DNA of 64,000 nucleotides from Haliotis asinina (taxonomy: Eukaryota; Mollusca; Gastropoda; Lepetellida; Haliotidae). The DNA lies in the NCBI RefSeq assembly GCF_037392515.1, contig NC_090291.1, positions 17,511,501 to 17,575,500 on the forward strand, given 5' to 3'. The notes beneath the pieces were generated by a model, which searched no databases, was not told the DNA's origin, and saw nothing but the letters and a program-made list of their open reading frames with translations. The position numbers were made by a program, and so were the translations under genes. Of this stretch, positions 11,347-24,050 are shown piece by piece. Each line of letters begins with the position of its first letter. Within the stretch, counting starts at the first letter, position 1.

Positions 11347-12000
11347 AACCTTTCTCAAACCCTGCACCTGTTCAATAGATGACGGATTTGTATAATTGCA
11401 GTTAAAGCCTGGTGCGGGTGCGTGTCGTCAAAGTGGAACAGGATGTCCAGAAGCTGAATGTAAAAAGTAAAAATGCACAAGTAAAGTCGCTCATTCATAA
11501 CATGACAATCTGCTAAAGGAATACACTACGTTACTGATGCGGGCTGTCACGGTCTTGTAGGGATTCTACAGATTAAACCTGAAAACAAGGGGCTCGTGTC
11601 ATTGTTGATGTCCAGAATCTATATGGAAACACAATCACAATGTCACAGTCTAGAATAATATCTCTGAGATTACATGATTAATGACACGCGGTGACATTAG
11701 GACATTTGTGGGTCTTGCAATTGTATCTTAGCATAATGAAATCCAGATAAGCATTAATAAGCGATTGGCGCAATATATAGAAGAACACCCTCTGATGTCT
11801 GCAGCGTCAGGTAAATGGACTTTTTTATCAGTGCCAGTAGAGTGCCAGTCAAACAATGTTCACTGGCGTAACACAGTAATAATGCAACCTAACATATTAG
11901 TGTTTCTGGGGGAATGTACACAGAACAGTGGCATTTGGTATAAAACTGCAATCTGATGAAGTCATCCGCCACAGTAGTGGACAGGTAGCAGGTGAAAACA
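11347..12000 (+). other. 5' flank of receptor gene 1
   Basis: About 650 bases without a gene. Patches match the 5' flank of receptor gene 3 (about 30730-32323), for instance CATGACAATCTG near 11500 and 30896 and GTACACAGA near 11915 and 32237. The receptor paralogs therefore share upstream DNA as well as coding sequence. Any promoter would lie here; I see no convincing TATA box. Confidence 0.6.
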
Positions 12001-13101
12001 ATGAAAATCTTCATGCAAGTCCTAATTTTGCTCCCGTTAATGAGCAGCTTTCAGTCAACTTGTGCTAATAATCGTCAAACTCACGAACAGCTGAGAAGAA
12101 TGTTGCTCACCAATTATTCAGCAGAGTTAATGCCCTCACATGAAAAAATGGAAAAGCTGAACATCTCTCTCGTGTTTAGGCCGTTTGCGATTCTCGGACT
12201 TAACTTTGCTGACTCTGTGTTCACGTATTCTGCAGTGTTTAGTTTAAATTGGACAGATCCTGATCTGACATGGAATGTCGACAACTATGACAAGCTTGAC
12301 TTGATTCTTCTCTCTCCAAAGGATATTTGGTACCCAAAATCTACTATAACTAACAGCGTGAATTCAAAGACTCTGCTTGAAAGTGAAGATGATTTGGTGG
12401 TACTTAATGACGGCACTGTGCGCCAAAATGTTATAAGCACGTTTGAAACCGTTTGCAATTCTGACAGTACCTCATTTCCATTTGACAGCCAGAGTTGTAA
12501 CCTGAATGTGGCACCGCCCGCTTTGTGTCGTATACTGCCTTTTGCATTATTAGATCTGACCACTGATGTAACAGATACCTCTTCGGAGTGGCAATTCATA
12601 AGTGTGTCTACTTCAACCCACGACTATGGCGTGACATATTTTACAATTCACATGAAGCGTCAGTCAACGTTCTATGTAACCACTATTTTGTTTCCCATGT
12701 GCCTGGTTTCTCTCCTGAACGTCTGCTCCTTCCTATTGCCAATCGACTCAGGAGAAAGGATGTCCTATCTGATCTCTATTTGCCTGTCGTATTCAGTGTT
12801 TCTGGTCTTCATCATTGATGTGATGCCAAAGTCGGGATCTCTGTCAAAAATGGCCCTGTATTTGATTCTGGTTCTCAGTCAGAGCTGTCTCGCCATCATA
12901 ACAACGCTGATCACAATGAACCTACGACACTGTAAGTGTGGTGGACGATGTGTTCGTGAAGGAAGTGTCACAAATGCAACCTCAGACCAAGCCAGCCAGT
13001 CACCCAAAGATCGCGTTTATAGTACTTACATTCTTGATAAAGTGTGCTTTGTTGTTTTCTTGATATGTTGGGGCCTGAGCATACTTGTATTTTATGTATA
13101 A
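12001..13101 (+). CDS. Intronless Cys-loop ligand-gated channel, nicotinic-receptor-like, copy 1 (366 aa)
   Basis: Membrane subunit of the pentameric Cys-loop superfamily. It has a signal peptide (about 1-22), an extracellular domain to about 222 with Cys-loop C152-C166 (13 residues between, containing FPFD), then TM1 223-245, TM2 252-274, TM3 284-306 and TM4 347-365. TM2 starts GERMSYL and has Glu at -1', Leu at 9' and Asp at 20', the cation-channel pattern. Loop C has no vicinal Cys pair and the loop-B Trp region is not conserved, so classical acetylcholine binding is doubtful. The TM3-TM4 loop is only about 40 residues and holds CKCGGRC. ATG 12001 follows AAAACA; an in-frame GTG lies nine bases upstream. 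The gene has no introns, unlike typical nAChR genes, which suggests a retrocopy ancestor. The ligand is unknown. Confidence 0.9.
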   Translation: MKIFMQVLILLPLMSSFQSTCANNRQTHEQLRRMLLTNYSAELMPSHEKMEKLNISLVFRPFAILGLNFADSVFTYSAVFSLNWTDPDLTWNVDNYDKLDLILLSPKDIWYPKSTITNSVNSKTLLESEDDLVVLNDGTVRQNVISTFETVCNSDSTSFPFDSQSCNLNVAPPALCRILPFALLDLTTDVTDTSSEWQFISVSTSTHDYGVTYFTIHMKRQSTFYVTTILFPMCLVSLLNVCSFLLPIDSGERMSYLISICLSYSVFLVFIIDVMPKSGSLSKMALYLILVLSQSCLAIITTLITMNLRHCKCGGRCVREGSVTNATSDQASQSPKDRVYSTYILDKVCFVVFLICWGLSILVFYV

Positions 13102-13946
13102 CTATTACTTTAGGATATCAGCTTAAAGAAATCTGCAGTGTTGAAAAATGAAATAATAGTATGTCTTTAATCTTCGTTACAAGTATTTAATTGCTTTTTA
13201 AGGTATTTGTTAATGCATTCATATGACATGTAATATGTGCTTTTTTGCGATTTTGGATACTAGTATTCGTGTAATACAAATGTTGTAATAGTTGTGTAAT
13301 GATCATACTTGATCTATGGTATTATACTTGATCTAATCTATGGTATTTATAAGTATTAAAACTTGATCTAATCTATGGTATTCATGAGTATTAAAATCAT
13401 TAAAATTAGAAAGAAGAACATATATTAAAGTGACTGTGTGAGTGTGTATTTGAAATGTAAAGTATATGTAGCATTTTGTAGTATGTGTTTTGTAATCTAG
13501 TGATTCAATTTTTGGACGTTTAATGTGCTCAAGCTCAAAGGTTCTTGATCCTGCAGGCAGTTAAGCCTTCATGGTTGCCGTGACCAGCCGCCGTGTTATT
13601 GTTGCTATTTGATAGCGATATTGTTTATGATATAAAACACTCGTAAAATGGACTTTGCTTTAAAATGAGGAGGGTTCAATATGATGGTGAGAAATAATGT
13701 TTTCACTAATGTAACATCATTGGTGTAAATATTGTCTGGCAGTGCCCTCTGATATCCCGTTTCCTGCTCACTCGTCGTGTTCTTATTTGTCGAATACATA
13801 CCACACTAGATTTCATTATAGGATATTTATATAGCACTCATATCCACGTAGCTAGTGCTTGCTGAAGGTGCTGGTATTTTTCCTCTCTATCATTGGATGT
13901 CAATCCCTACAGCACATCGTATAATCAATCTCAGCTCATACTTTTT
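13102..13946 (+). other. 3' flank of receptor gene 1
   Basis: AT-rich and shared with 29153-29997. It holds three imperfect copies of a TTGATCTAATCTATGGTATT unit at about 13306-13395. No gene is seen. A polyadenylation site must lie here, but none stands out. Confidence 0.5.
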
Positions 13947-14145
13947 TCATATTGTATTGTCTAAATAGTGATATTAGTCTTAACCTTCCACACCAGTTTT
14001 ATTTCAAATTGTGATATTCTAGTTGTTTTACTGTTCTTCGTCGACAGGTTTTGTAATATACATGTAGTCCTTTTCATTGTTAACTGTTCACGTCACGATA
14101 AGGCTGCAACAGTGCGGAGGTGACGTTAAATATTAACTCACTCAC
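13947..14145 (+). repeat. LINE 3' tail, solo, plus orientation
   Basis: The end of the LINE 3' UTR (TCGACAGG motif, GTCAC/GTGAC hairpin arms, TTAAATATTAACTCACTCAC tail) without coding sequence. This is typical of a 5'-truncated insertion. Confidence 0.75.
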
Positions 14146-14342
14146 CGAGTTTATTGTGGCTTTCTCATCCTAACGAAGTACCCATTCGCAGTTGGACTGA
14201 GACACAGTCACAGTAGTGACAGTACTTTGTCCGTGTTTACTATACGTAGCTGTACCCGCAACTAGGTGTTTGCACGTATTCATGTGGCCTCCATCTGGTC
14301 ATACACCAACGCATTCGTGAGTTCTTTCAAGTGCACAGAGTT

Positions 14343-14585
14343 GTGTACTTGATCCTGGTTCTCAGTCAGAGCTGTCTTTCAATTATAGCAACTCTGATCA
14401 TTATGAACCGGCAACAACACAAGTGTGGCGAACGATGCTTTTGTGCTGAAGCTGCCATAACTCAAGCCTATGTTACACCGAAAGGAAGATGTCATGTGTA
14501 TAGTGCCTGTACTCTTGACAAAGTATGCTTTGTTACTTTCCTTTTGTGGCGGGTCTTGAGCATACTTGTATCCTATGTATGGTGA
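14343..14585 (+). pseudogene. Cys-loop receptor C-terminal fragment (TM3 to TM4)
   Basis: About 80 codons homologous to the end of receptor gene 3 (33178-33430): TM3 (YLILVLSQSCLSIIATLI), the short CGERC-containing loop and TM4, ending with TGG TGA as in gene 3. The extracellular domain, TM1 and TM2 are absent. Relative to gene 3 the loop has lost a few codons and gained changes such as LWR for LWW in TM4. It starts exactly where the two large duplicate copies diverge. It is most simply read as the product of a recombination that broke a receptor gene inside TM3. Confidence 0.88.
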
Positions 14586-15153
14586 GTTTAATTCGCTCTG
14601 ACAAGTAGCTTTGGTGCCCATCAGATAAGTGAATATGAGTTATGAAACATGTGCACACTCATTACTATGAAATAATGCTGACTCGTACCACTAACGACTA
14701 CTCACGCATTCATTCTCATACAAGCAGAAACCCAAATCGTGAAAATTAAACGTGTGGGATTGAGACTGTTACAGAGTGTCTATCCACGCACATTGTCTGT
14801 TGTCGAAGCAGGCATCACGAGTATTTAGAGTATGGATGAATGTGTGTCTGTCGCAACCTGATACAGGTGCCGTCGTCAAGCTGAAACAGGATCTCAAAAT
14901 GTTGAATATAAACAGATGCCCAGTGTCACTGTCTTGATGTTCAGCTACTGGGTGTTGTTGTCAGCCCAGAATACAATCTCCAGATGCTTCATTTTGACTG
15001 CTGGGTATAAACATATTCGGACACTAGCTTATGGTTAATCGTGCGTATTTCCTGATCAAAACCTTCACACTGTGCATGTGTACTGTGGCGTGGTGTAACA
15101 GTCCTTTGCACTCTCTCTTGATGATACATGTTTACAGATTGATATCTATATAG
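14586..15153 (+). repeat. Block X, copy 1
   Basis: Matches 41502-42068 closely, beginning GAGTTTAATTCGCTCTGAC in both. Here it ends at the target-site duplication of LINE D (15142-15153); at 42068 the same sequence continues without a LINE. No gene is seen. Confidence 0.85.
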
Positions 15154-15694
15154 TGAGTCAGTGTGTGAGTTAAAATTTAACGTCACATCGGCAATATCTC
15201 AGCCATATCGTGACGAGAACATCTAATATCAATATCAATTATATGTCTACTATAAAACCTGTCAACGAAGGACAGTAAAACAACTAGAATATCATAAATG
15301 GAATTAAAACTAGCATTGAAAGTTAAAAACAACATCACCATTTGGACAATACACTATAAAATCAGGCTATAGATCGCCAACAACTGAAGGTAGATCACCA
15401 TACTAGGGACCATGGGGACTTACAGTACCTTTGCTACTCACATGGACCCTAGTTGGATTTACACCATCCCTTCAGCCGCTGGCGAGTGTACAATATGCTA
15501 GCCAAAATTAAAACAACAGGAATACCACGATTAAAACCTGGTAGACTTAAATTTACTATGAATGTTTTAGGACTTACTGGAGGACAATAGTTTTACGGTA
15601 CTTCAACCCCCTTGGGGGTACAGCCACTAACAATTCTAGTTACGAATCCACACTACCAATTATTAAAATACATCTTTTTGCAGAAACATATTGC

Positions 15695-18600
15695 TCAAAA
15701 TTCAATCAAAACTTCCATTTCTTTCAAAAACCCAATAATTAAATGAAAACTAACGCTGGTAAAAAGATCTTTCATTGTTTTAACTGTAAAATACATATCC
15801 CCTGTGATGGAAAACTCAACACAGTCAAGCAGGATATGCTTGACCGTAACTCTCTCATTACAAGGGATACAAAATGGAGGATCCTCACCTTTCAACAGGT
15901 ACCCATGAGTATATCTAGTGTGTCCAATACGACATCGTCGTAAAATAACCTCTTCAAATCTGGACTGACAACCCAAGTAGGTATAACCAATGTAAGGTTT
16001 TATCTCATGTAATTTATTTATACCTACTTGGGTATCCCACTTCTTCTGCATCAGATCACGGATATTAGATCTAATGGTGGCTTTGTAATCACTGTACGGA
16101 ATAAGAAGTGGTGTCACAGATTTGTTGAGTGCTTCTTTAGCAGCAAGGTCAGCCAATGTGTTACCAGAGATCCTTACATGGCTGGGTTTAATTCTGTGCC
16201 CAAGAGGTGGAACAAGAGAAGACTTCTTGTCGTACAAATCCTCATAAAGTGGATTGAACACACAGTTATATGCAGGATTAGATTCATTAGAATATAATTT
16301 AGTAATGTATTGTAAGGATAATTTTATACGACGTTGTGTAAGAGATGGTTCATCGGCCTCAACGTAAAGACTGTCAATAGGTGAAGTTCGAAAAGACCCA
16401 AGGCAAAGTCTTAGACCTTGATGATGGACAGAATCTAATAGTTTCAGGTTGCTTTTGCAGACTCCACCATATACGATGGAGCCATAATCAAGTTTTGAAC
16501 TTACCAGAGATCGATATAGGTGTAGGAGGGTAGCCTGATCACCTTCCCACTTTGAGTTGGAAACAACTTTCAACAGGTCGAGGGCTTTCAAGCATTTGGG
16601 TTTTAGGGATTTAATATGAGGCCAAAAGGTTAAATGGGAGTCGAAAACTAGGCCCACGAACTTGGCCTCCTTTACAACTTTAATGGGAATGCCACTTAAA
16701 TATAGTTCAGGGTCTTTATGCGGTTTATATTTCCTACAAAAGTGTAGACAGTTAGTTTTCGACTTTGAGAATTGGAAAACACTAATTGAAGACACTATTT
16801 ATTTATTTTATTTAAACACAACAGTATTTGCCGTTCAATAGTATGCATATTTTACCACGACAGGAAATATTAAAATCATCCACAAAAAGTGATCCATCAA
16901 TTGAATCATTTAAAACCTTGGATAAACTATTGATCTTCATGCTAAATAAGGTCACCGACAAAATACTGCCCTGGGGAACACCCTGATCCTGATTATAATG
17001 ATCAGACAGGGTTGAAACGACACGGACTTGAAATTGCCTGTCTTTTAAAAATTGTGATATAAAAAGAGGCAAACGGCCTCTCAAACCAAAATCATGCAGA
17101 TCCGTCAAAATGCCATGCTTCCAGGTGGTATCATAAGCCTTTTCAAGATCAAAGAACATCGATACAGCATGCTGTTTATTGACTATAGCATTTTTAACGA
17201 AGGATTCTAAACGTAACAAATGATCAATGGTAATATGATTTTTTCTGAAACCACATTGAATATTTGTTAATAAGATACCAAACTAGTCTATTATTCACCA
17301 TCCGTTCCATGCTTTTGCAGACACAGCTAGTTAACGATATTGGTCTATAATTTGACGGATTTGTATGATCCTTACCAGGGTTTGGTATTGAAACTACAAA
17401 GGCATTTCTCCATGAAGGAGGAAATTTGCCAGACGTCCACATTTGGTCAAATAGGTCCAAAAGTGTCATCAAACATGATTCAGGTAAGTGTTTTAGTAGC
17501 TGGTAATGTATATTATCCTTACCTGTTGCAGTGTCATGAGCTTGCTCAAGAGCCGTATGGAGCTCGTGCAAAGAAAACACTTCATTGTAATCTTCGCTGT
17601 TATTTGAATCGAAATTAAGCTTTATCTTTTCCTGTTGTTTCTGATATCTCTGAAACTCAGGGACATAATTCGCAGACGATGAATTCTTGGCAAGAGTTTG
17701 GCAAATTTCATTTGCAATTTCAGATGTGCCAGTAATTAAATCATCCCCATCTTTAAGTTGGTGAACAGCAGCTTTTGAACCTTTACCTTCAATTCTTTAA
17801 ACCATGTTCCATGGACAATGGTGTACATGAATTAAGTTTAGACACATAGTTCCTCCAATATTGCCGTTTATTTTGTTTGAATGTGCGACGTGCCTTCGCA
17901 TTGAGTATTTTAAATGTGTTCAAGTTGTGGACAATTGGGTGACGACGGAAATAATTTTCTGCCTTTTTCCTCGCTTTTCTAGCTTGTCTACAGTCTATAT
18001 GAAACCATGGTTTTCGTACATGTTGAGTCGTAGAGGACTTCGGTATACACTCATCAGCTATTTCATTTAAAATGTCAGCAAAGGTTTGAATGGGTTCGGT
18101 TATATCACTTAAACAGCCAGGTCACAGTTTCGATTTACAAATAGTTTGGAATAAAGACCAGTCAGCCTTCGAAAAGTTCCATCTTGTAAGTGGTGGAGAA
18201 GCAGATGGAGTTAGTTCTGAGGGAATAGTTGGGAAGTGATCACTTCCACAAAGGTCATTATCAGACCAATCAAATTCATTCAGTAAAATAGAATCTGCAA
18301 GAGACAAATCCAGAGAAGAATAAGTACCACTTGCAGAATGCAGATATGTACTTGAGTCATTATTAAATATGCACAGATCATTACTGGAAATAAAATCTTC
18401 AAGTATTTTGCCTTTAGTGTTAGTGCTGCCCCAAAGTGGTTTGTGACCATTTAGATCACCCATAACAACACATGGCTTCGGGAGTTGATCACAGAGTGAT
18501 TGAAGATCAATCTGTTGAAGTGTAGATGAAGGTGGAATATAGAGAGAGCATAATGTGAATGCAATACCGAGAGTAAGTCGCACTGCCACAGCTTGAAGAG

Positions 18601-18800
18601 AAGTTGTTAGTATAACAGGACTGTGAATAACATCCCTCCGTACACGTATAGAAGATCCTCCAGTGGTCCTGTGACCTAGAGGGAAAAACAATGATAGGCT
18701 GTAAACTAGCGCAAAGTAAAATTGTCCGTCTGTTTTAGATACGTTTCTTGCAGACAAAATACTGATGGTGTTAGATCCTGCACTAATGGCTGCAGTTCAT
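15695..18800 (-). pseudogene. LINE D ORF2, frameshifted, RNase H largely deleted
   Basis: The minus-strand segments in order are: endonuclease (18757-18122, with GDLNGH and CGSDHFPT), linker and RT fingers (17580-17224, with NYRPISLTS), RT palm (17219-16812, with FFDLEKAYDT, QGVPQGS and FVDD), and a C-terminal part (16795-15695). In the last part the sequence jumps from the region before RNase H to SGNTLADLAAKE, removing most of RNase H in frame. The terminal CIPCNE...HILLDC cysteine/histidine motif remains. Frameshifts separate the segments, so the copy is inactive, although its RT catalytic motifs survive. Confidence 0.88.
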
Positions 18801-18819
18801 TAAAAGTAGTCAGGTTGAC

Positions 18820-20042
18820 TTATCCTTTAGGTGGATTGATAGGGGATCTACCCCTCACTTTCTTCGAGGGCGACAAGCTATGTGCCCTGGGATAGGAGTT
18901 TTCTGACACTTCCATGTCCTCTAGTGAACCGTATTTGTTATATATCTTGATTGGATTTTCTGAACCCTTTTGAGGTCTGCCACTTTTTTTCAATGATTCT
19001 GTTCTTGGTTTATTAATATTGTGAACAGTGTTTTTAGAACTGACTTTAGTTCGAGTTTGTTGGTTTGACTGAGATAATGAATGTTCCCTGGATGAAGATG
19101 AATCTTGATTAGAAGATTGTGATGGAATGTCAGACAGGATAACCACGTTATTTCCAGAGTTCACAGTCTGAGTAGACTGTTCAGGTGTGAGTGGCTGAGG
19201 TGTGTTGGTTGTAACCCATGTCAAGTCGGTCTGACAATGTATTGAGGAGGTGGGTACTGATAAGGTGTTTACCTGTGGGTTTGTGTCCGAAGATGTCCTG
19301 GCAACTGATGCATATGAACCACTTGGTGCTGTTGATTCAACGATTTTTTGGTATCTACAAAGCTAATATTTTGGGTAAATTTGATTTTAGTAATTTCCAT
19401 TTGTTGTTTCCGAATTGGGCAGTCTTTTGAGAAGGAAGAATGTTTTCCTGTACAGGTTGTGCACTTCTTTATGTTACTAGTACAGTCTTCTATAACATGG
19501 CTAGTTTCACTACAGTGGCCACATGTTATTGGTTTTGTACAGTTGTTAACACCGTGTCCATATTTTTGACATCTAAAACATCTCAAAGGATTTGGGATAT
19601 AGATGTCAACGGACATATTGCTGTAACCAACCTTGACTGACTTTGTAGGATTCGGTGAAGAGAAAGCAAAGAGGTAGGTATTTGTCTGAATGGCTTCATT
19701 ATTTTTGCGGGTAGTAAAACGCTTGACAAACATTACTCCCTGATCTTTCATTTCAGAAGCAATGTCTAAGTCAGACATATCAGCCAACAGTCGATCCCTG
19801 TCTCTGATTATACCTTTACTGGTATTTAGTGTTCTATGGGCAGAGACTATCACAGGACCTCCAACAAACATATCCGTAGATAAAAGGTTGATAGCCTGCT
19901 GTTTTCTGCTACATTCAATTAGAATGGATCCTGAACGCAAGCGTCTGATGTTTTGTAACCCTCCAGCTATTCCATTGATACCTTTAGAAACCGCAAAAGG
20001 ATTAAGTTTTAAGGGAGTCTTATCCGGAGTTTCCATTATCAA
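18820..20042 (-). pseudogene. LINE D ORF1, one frameshift
   Basis: Nearly identical to LINE A ORF1. The first frame (20042-19269) has the RRM-like part and three CCHC knuckles, starting CFRCQKYGHG, CGHCSETS and CTTCTGKH. The second frame (19224-18820) has the Ser/Gln-rich tail. The break between them sits where it does in LINE A. In this copy the first knuckle keeps the usual GHG, while LINE A reads GQG, which would lose the coordinating His. Confidence 0.85.
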
Positions 20043-20757
20043 AAATCGTGGCTAATGATCAGTAGAAGCACGTTGTCACTGTTCTCCAACATCATCGAGT
20101 GGACGTTTTGTTTTTTTGGGGGTGTTTGGTATTCCATGTTTAAGACCTATTTGTTCATCACCCGAGCTCCCCACCCACCACGGAGTATCACAATAACAAT
20201 GCTAAACACAAGCGGATCTCCAGCTTTGCAGCACCAAGGATACCCAGGTGATATGCTCCAGCAGAAAAATTAAGAGATTAATGATTTTACCATATTGGCC
20301 CATGAGCCACCGCCTTCTGGCACAGGACTCTAGGCAAAGTTCACGACAAACATATCAAAGTCAAGTCAGATATTGTTCCATGAATAAGAGTGCCAAGACC
20401 ATAACAATTCCGAATAAAAATTCTGTGCGGTTGTATATAATCTATGCACAGGGCTTGGCATGACCAGCCGATTGGTTGAATCGGGCCAATTCAACCACCC
20501 GTCTATGTGAAGTCAGGGCCAAAGTGGTGTGTTGGGCAAATGGAACACAGTTAAAAGCCCATATTGCCCTCAACCACCAGGATCCCGTCCTCCACCGACA
20601 CGGGACGCAACCCACGGCCAACAGGTTGCCCAATTTGGTCGCCTCTTACGACCAGCAATGGGGTGCTGTGGATACATTCTGCCCCGGGTCCACACGGGAG
20701 AAGAGCACTTAGCGTTACCCAGCACCCACCACGAGGAGGTGGCTCTTCACGGGTGCC
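20043..20757 (-). promoter_or_regulatory. LINE D 5' UTR
   Basis: Leader matching 2330-3040, with the SINE-head-like stretch at about 2920-2981 repeated here. Internal promoter role is inferred. Confidence 0.55.
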
Positions 20758-20872
20758 ATATCTATATAGAGAAGAATAACATGAAAATAACAAATAAATA
20801 TAGAATCCATAAATAAGCCATCTCTCCAAAAATGGGCGTTGTATAAATGATTATTTTGAATATTTTTCCTAA

Positions 20873-21073
20873 GTGGGTGAGTAAGTTAAGTCTTACACCG
20901 CACTCAGCAATAGTCCAGTTATATGGCGGCGGTCTGTAATTAATCGAGTCTGGACCAGACAATCCAGTGATCAACAATATGAGCATCGATCTGCGCAATC
21001 TGGAACCGATGACGTGTCAGCCAAGTCAGCGAGCCTGACCAACCAATCCCGTTAGTGGCCTCTTACCCTGCAG
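20873..21073 (-). repeat. SINE, 5'-truncated (copy of 3211-3410)
   Basis: Same SINE fragment as in duplicate copy 1. About 60 bases present before the SINE in copy 1 (3168-3210) are missing here. Confidence 0.75.
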
Positions 21074-22590
21074 CATAAATATTTACGATATAGGATGAGC
21101 AACGGTATTTAAAAAGGTAGATGAAGTTTGTGAGAAGGCCTAAGGTCAGAATGATATTCAACGTTCACCACTGAGGACAATGTTGACAAAATACCCAATA
21201 AATTATCTTATGATCAAAGACTCATCACAATTAACACAACCAATATATTATTCATCACGCTTGTGAATAATATTGAACATTTACGCCACTTTGTGGGAAT
21301 CCTGAACTCTCTGTGACCACGCATACTTCGAATCGGGCAAACTACTGGCATGCAAGGATAAGTAGAAAGCCTACGATAAGTGGGCGGTACCAATCAGTGA
21401 ACAAGCCCATTTGGTTTGTGAATGGGAGAGCAGATGTAGACTAGATCGCGGACAACCTGTGTCCCCTTTGCTCACAAGAACTAGTGCGAGGCACTTATAA
21501 ATGCTAATACGGGTCAATTGTCAGGTCGGTGCTCAGCTTATCCGTGTTTGCCAGTAATTCTTATTTCGACCAACAACATGCAGCTTGACATATTTGGGCT
21601 GTACAAAGCATAACTCAAGATTGTAATCAAAGTGAACCTAATCAACTATCAGCACTGTCAGAGGTATGTATTCACCAAAATGTAGATGAACGTTGACAAT
21701 ATTTACAGTGATCTATACAACATACTTTTCAGGAGGAGGCAGATTATAAGACGTCAAAGATATTGGATGTTATTAGAAGAATTTCATAATTGTTCTTGGC
21801 CTGTTACGCCAGTGTAGAAATTGCGTACTGTTACCGGCGAATTATTTATCGGGTAACGAAATGGTTTTGCCATGAATACGTGCATTTATCCATCATGTCG
21901 ATATGGTCATGGATTGGAGAATGTTTTTTATTACTTCTTTGAATGTCCATTCTATATTGTCCAAGACATAAACTGTCAAAATAACTAGAAAATAGTGTTA
22001 TCTTACATGACAGTGCAGGTCTCTCTCTCACTCACTGAAAATCAGAATGTTTCCAAATGTGTGCATATTTTATACCTCTCAAACAAAACGTTTTCTCTGT
22101 TAACTCTTTTACATATCTTAGCCCATGTCAGTCACGTGTGTATGTTGTTGAAAGATAAATTGTGTAAATATTGGAAGAGAGTTTTTCAAAGTTGGATAAT
22201 TTGTGTGCATATAGAACTGTTTCATACTGGGAAATCACCATACATATATTACATTCTTCAAAACAAATGTGTCTATGGACAGTCATAATGTGGCAATAAA
22301 AGTGGGAACAGCATGTCAAAAGTCTTTGAATTTCTTAAACGCGGTTTCATTTATTGGTGTCAGGTCACTTTGACATGACCTATTGATGTGTGTGTTTGCA
22401 ATTCGTTGTTGTGCCATGGCTAGCAACACGCAACTGTCATCAATGTACAAATTGTTGTGTAACTAGCATGCGTGTATATTTCACCTGAATTTTGAATATG
22501 ACGTTTCAAACCAATGCATAAACTCTTTCAGAAGCTCTGAAATCTTTATTTGTGATATGTGTATCAGATCAGCGTCACTAGCAACCAATA
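21074..22590 (+). repeat. AT-rich block Y, copy 2
   Basis: Matches 3411-4930 and 46546-48232. No intact gene is seen. Confidence 0.8.
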
Positions 22591-23549
22591 GTATGATGGT
22601 GTAGTCGCATACGTTATAATTATGAGAACAGTTAAATAATGGTGATTATTTACGTGATCGCGTACAGGTGATATTGCTAGTATACACAGTTGCTGTGGAT
22701 AATAAAAGGTTCATAAAATAGATTATAATTTGTGATTGTATTTTCACACACTGCCTTACGTGCTAGGGCTTAAGTTAGTATGTGATACACCATAGATGTG
22801 CTTACTTTATGCGCGATCGGTAACAACATGTTTATTAACATAACTGATAATTAGATATTTAACACTATTAAATAGAGAAAGGATATATAGAGGGTGCTCA
22901 CCTGTGAGGTACGGAAGATACAACATTAGAGGGATGTTGTGTGAGAATTAATTGTGAATTCAAATTGTTATGCGGCAGAGGTGTAAAGCCCGTGATTTTG
23001 GTGGTGAGCCAAATATGTGTAGTTCAAACGTTCAACTTCCCTACGTAAGACAGTGGAGAAGCAGCATTCTGCTTGAATGATAGAATTAAAAGGCTGCCGG
23101 CGACATATACATATTCATGATACAATCACATTCGTAGAATGGATTCAAAAGTTTCACAATTGTTCGACAACTGGATATCATTTTACCAATTTCATGTAGA
23201 ATGATTGTGGCGTAATTGTTTGAATTAGTACATAGCCTTTCTTTCTACTAATCGTCAAAATATACGATGCTTCAGACATAAAACTTGAGAGTAATGTTAA
23301 TACGACAAAGACAGAACATGGCCGTACTAACATTGCCCAAACTAATGACGTCCAGAATAGGTTTTCAGTATTGCGTAAATATAATCTGACAGCATCCTTT
23401 GATGTCGTGTGTTAAAATATTTGCCGAAAATTATTACATGTGTTTAATATGTCAAACGCACAGACTACTTTGTTAACACAAGAATATTTTCCTAAGTACT
23501 AATGAAGCGGAAATCAGTCGTTAGTTTATATGCATTAACTTTTGTCAAA
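22591..23549 (+). other. AT-rich sequence with no gene recognised
   Basis: Duplicate of 4931-5880. The candidate LINE B2 target-site duplication AACTTTTGTCAAA occupies 23537-23549. Confidence 0.55.
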
Positions 23550-24050
23550 TGAGTGAGTGAGTTAATATTTAACGTCACATTGGCAATATTTCAGCCATAT
23601 CGTGACGAGAACATTTTGATACTGAAATGAAATATGTATACATTATAAAAACCTGTCGTCAAAGGACAGTGAAACAACTAGAATATCACATTTACAATTA
23701 AAACTAGTGTGCAGAGTTAAAACAAATACCACTATTGGGACAATACAACAACTGAAGGTAGATCACCATAGTAGGGACCATGGGGACTTACAGTACATGT
23801 GCTACCTACATGGACCCCAGATGGATTTACACCATCCCCTCAGCCATTGGCGATTATACTGAAAGTTAGCCATTATTAAAAACAACAAATATACTACGAT
23901 TAAAAGTTTGGTCGTACTAAATTTACATAGAATGTTTTGGACTTACGTACCCTCTCAGGAGGACAATAATTTTACAATACGTCAACCCCCCACGAGGGCA
24001 CAGCCACTAACAATATCAGTTATCAATGTAGACTACCAATAATAAAATAT

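Larger units (their letters stand above)
1..14349 (+). repeat. Large direct duplication, copy 1
   Basis: This segment matches 17722-30387 in order and orientation: LINE, AT-rich block, second LINE, Cys-loop receptor, receptor 3' flank. The left third differs by scattered substitutions and indels, such as about 60 bases after 3168 that are absent near 20871. From about 8000 to 14150 only a handful of differences are visible by eye. The main structural difference is the Tc1 transposon at 6389-8004. The match starts before the window and ends at 14349, where this copy enters a receptor fragment. A false tandem join of two haplotypes remains possible. Confidence 0.93.
15154..20757 (-). mobile_element. 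LINE D (I superfamily), complete ends, degenerate ORFs
   Basis: Minus-strand element of 5604 bp with a perfect 12-bp target-site duplication ATATCTATATAG at 15142-15153 and 20758-20769. It has a GAGT-like 3' tail, the 3' hairpin (arms 15182-15186 and 15210-15214), ORF2, ORF1, a 5' UTR and the shared 5' end. The paralogous site near 42050-42090 lacks the insertion. LINE A is the same insertion in the other large duplicate. Confidence 0.94.

Noticed and set aside
11992-12000. GTG start nine bases upstream of receptor gene 1 (same in the other copies)
   Set aside because: The ATG at 12001 gives a normal signal peptide; GTG starts are not expected in animal nuclear genes.
12001-13101. Soluble acetylcholine-binding protein
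   Set aside because: Four clear membrane helices and a TM2 pore signature follow the extracellular domain.
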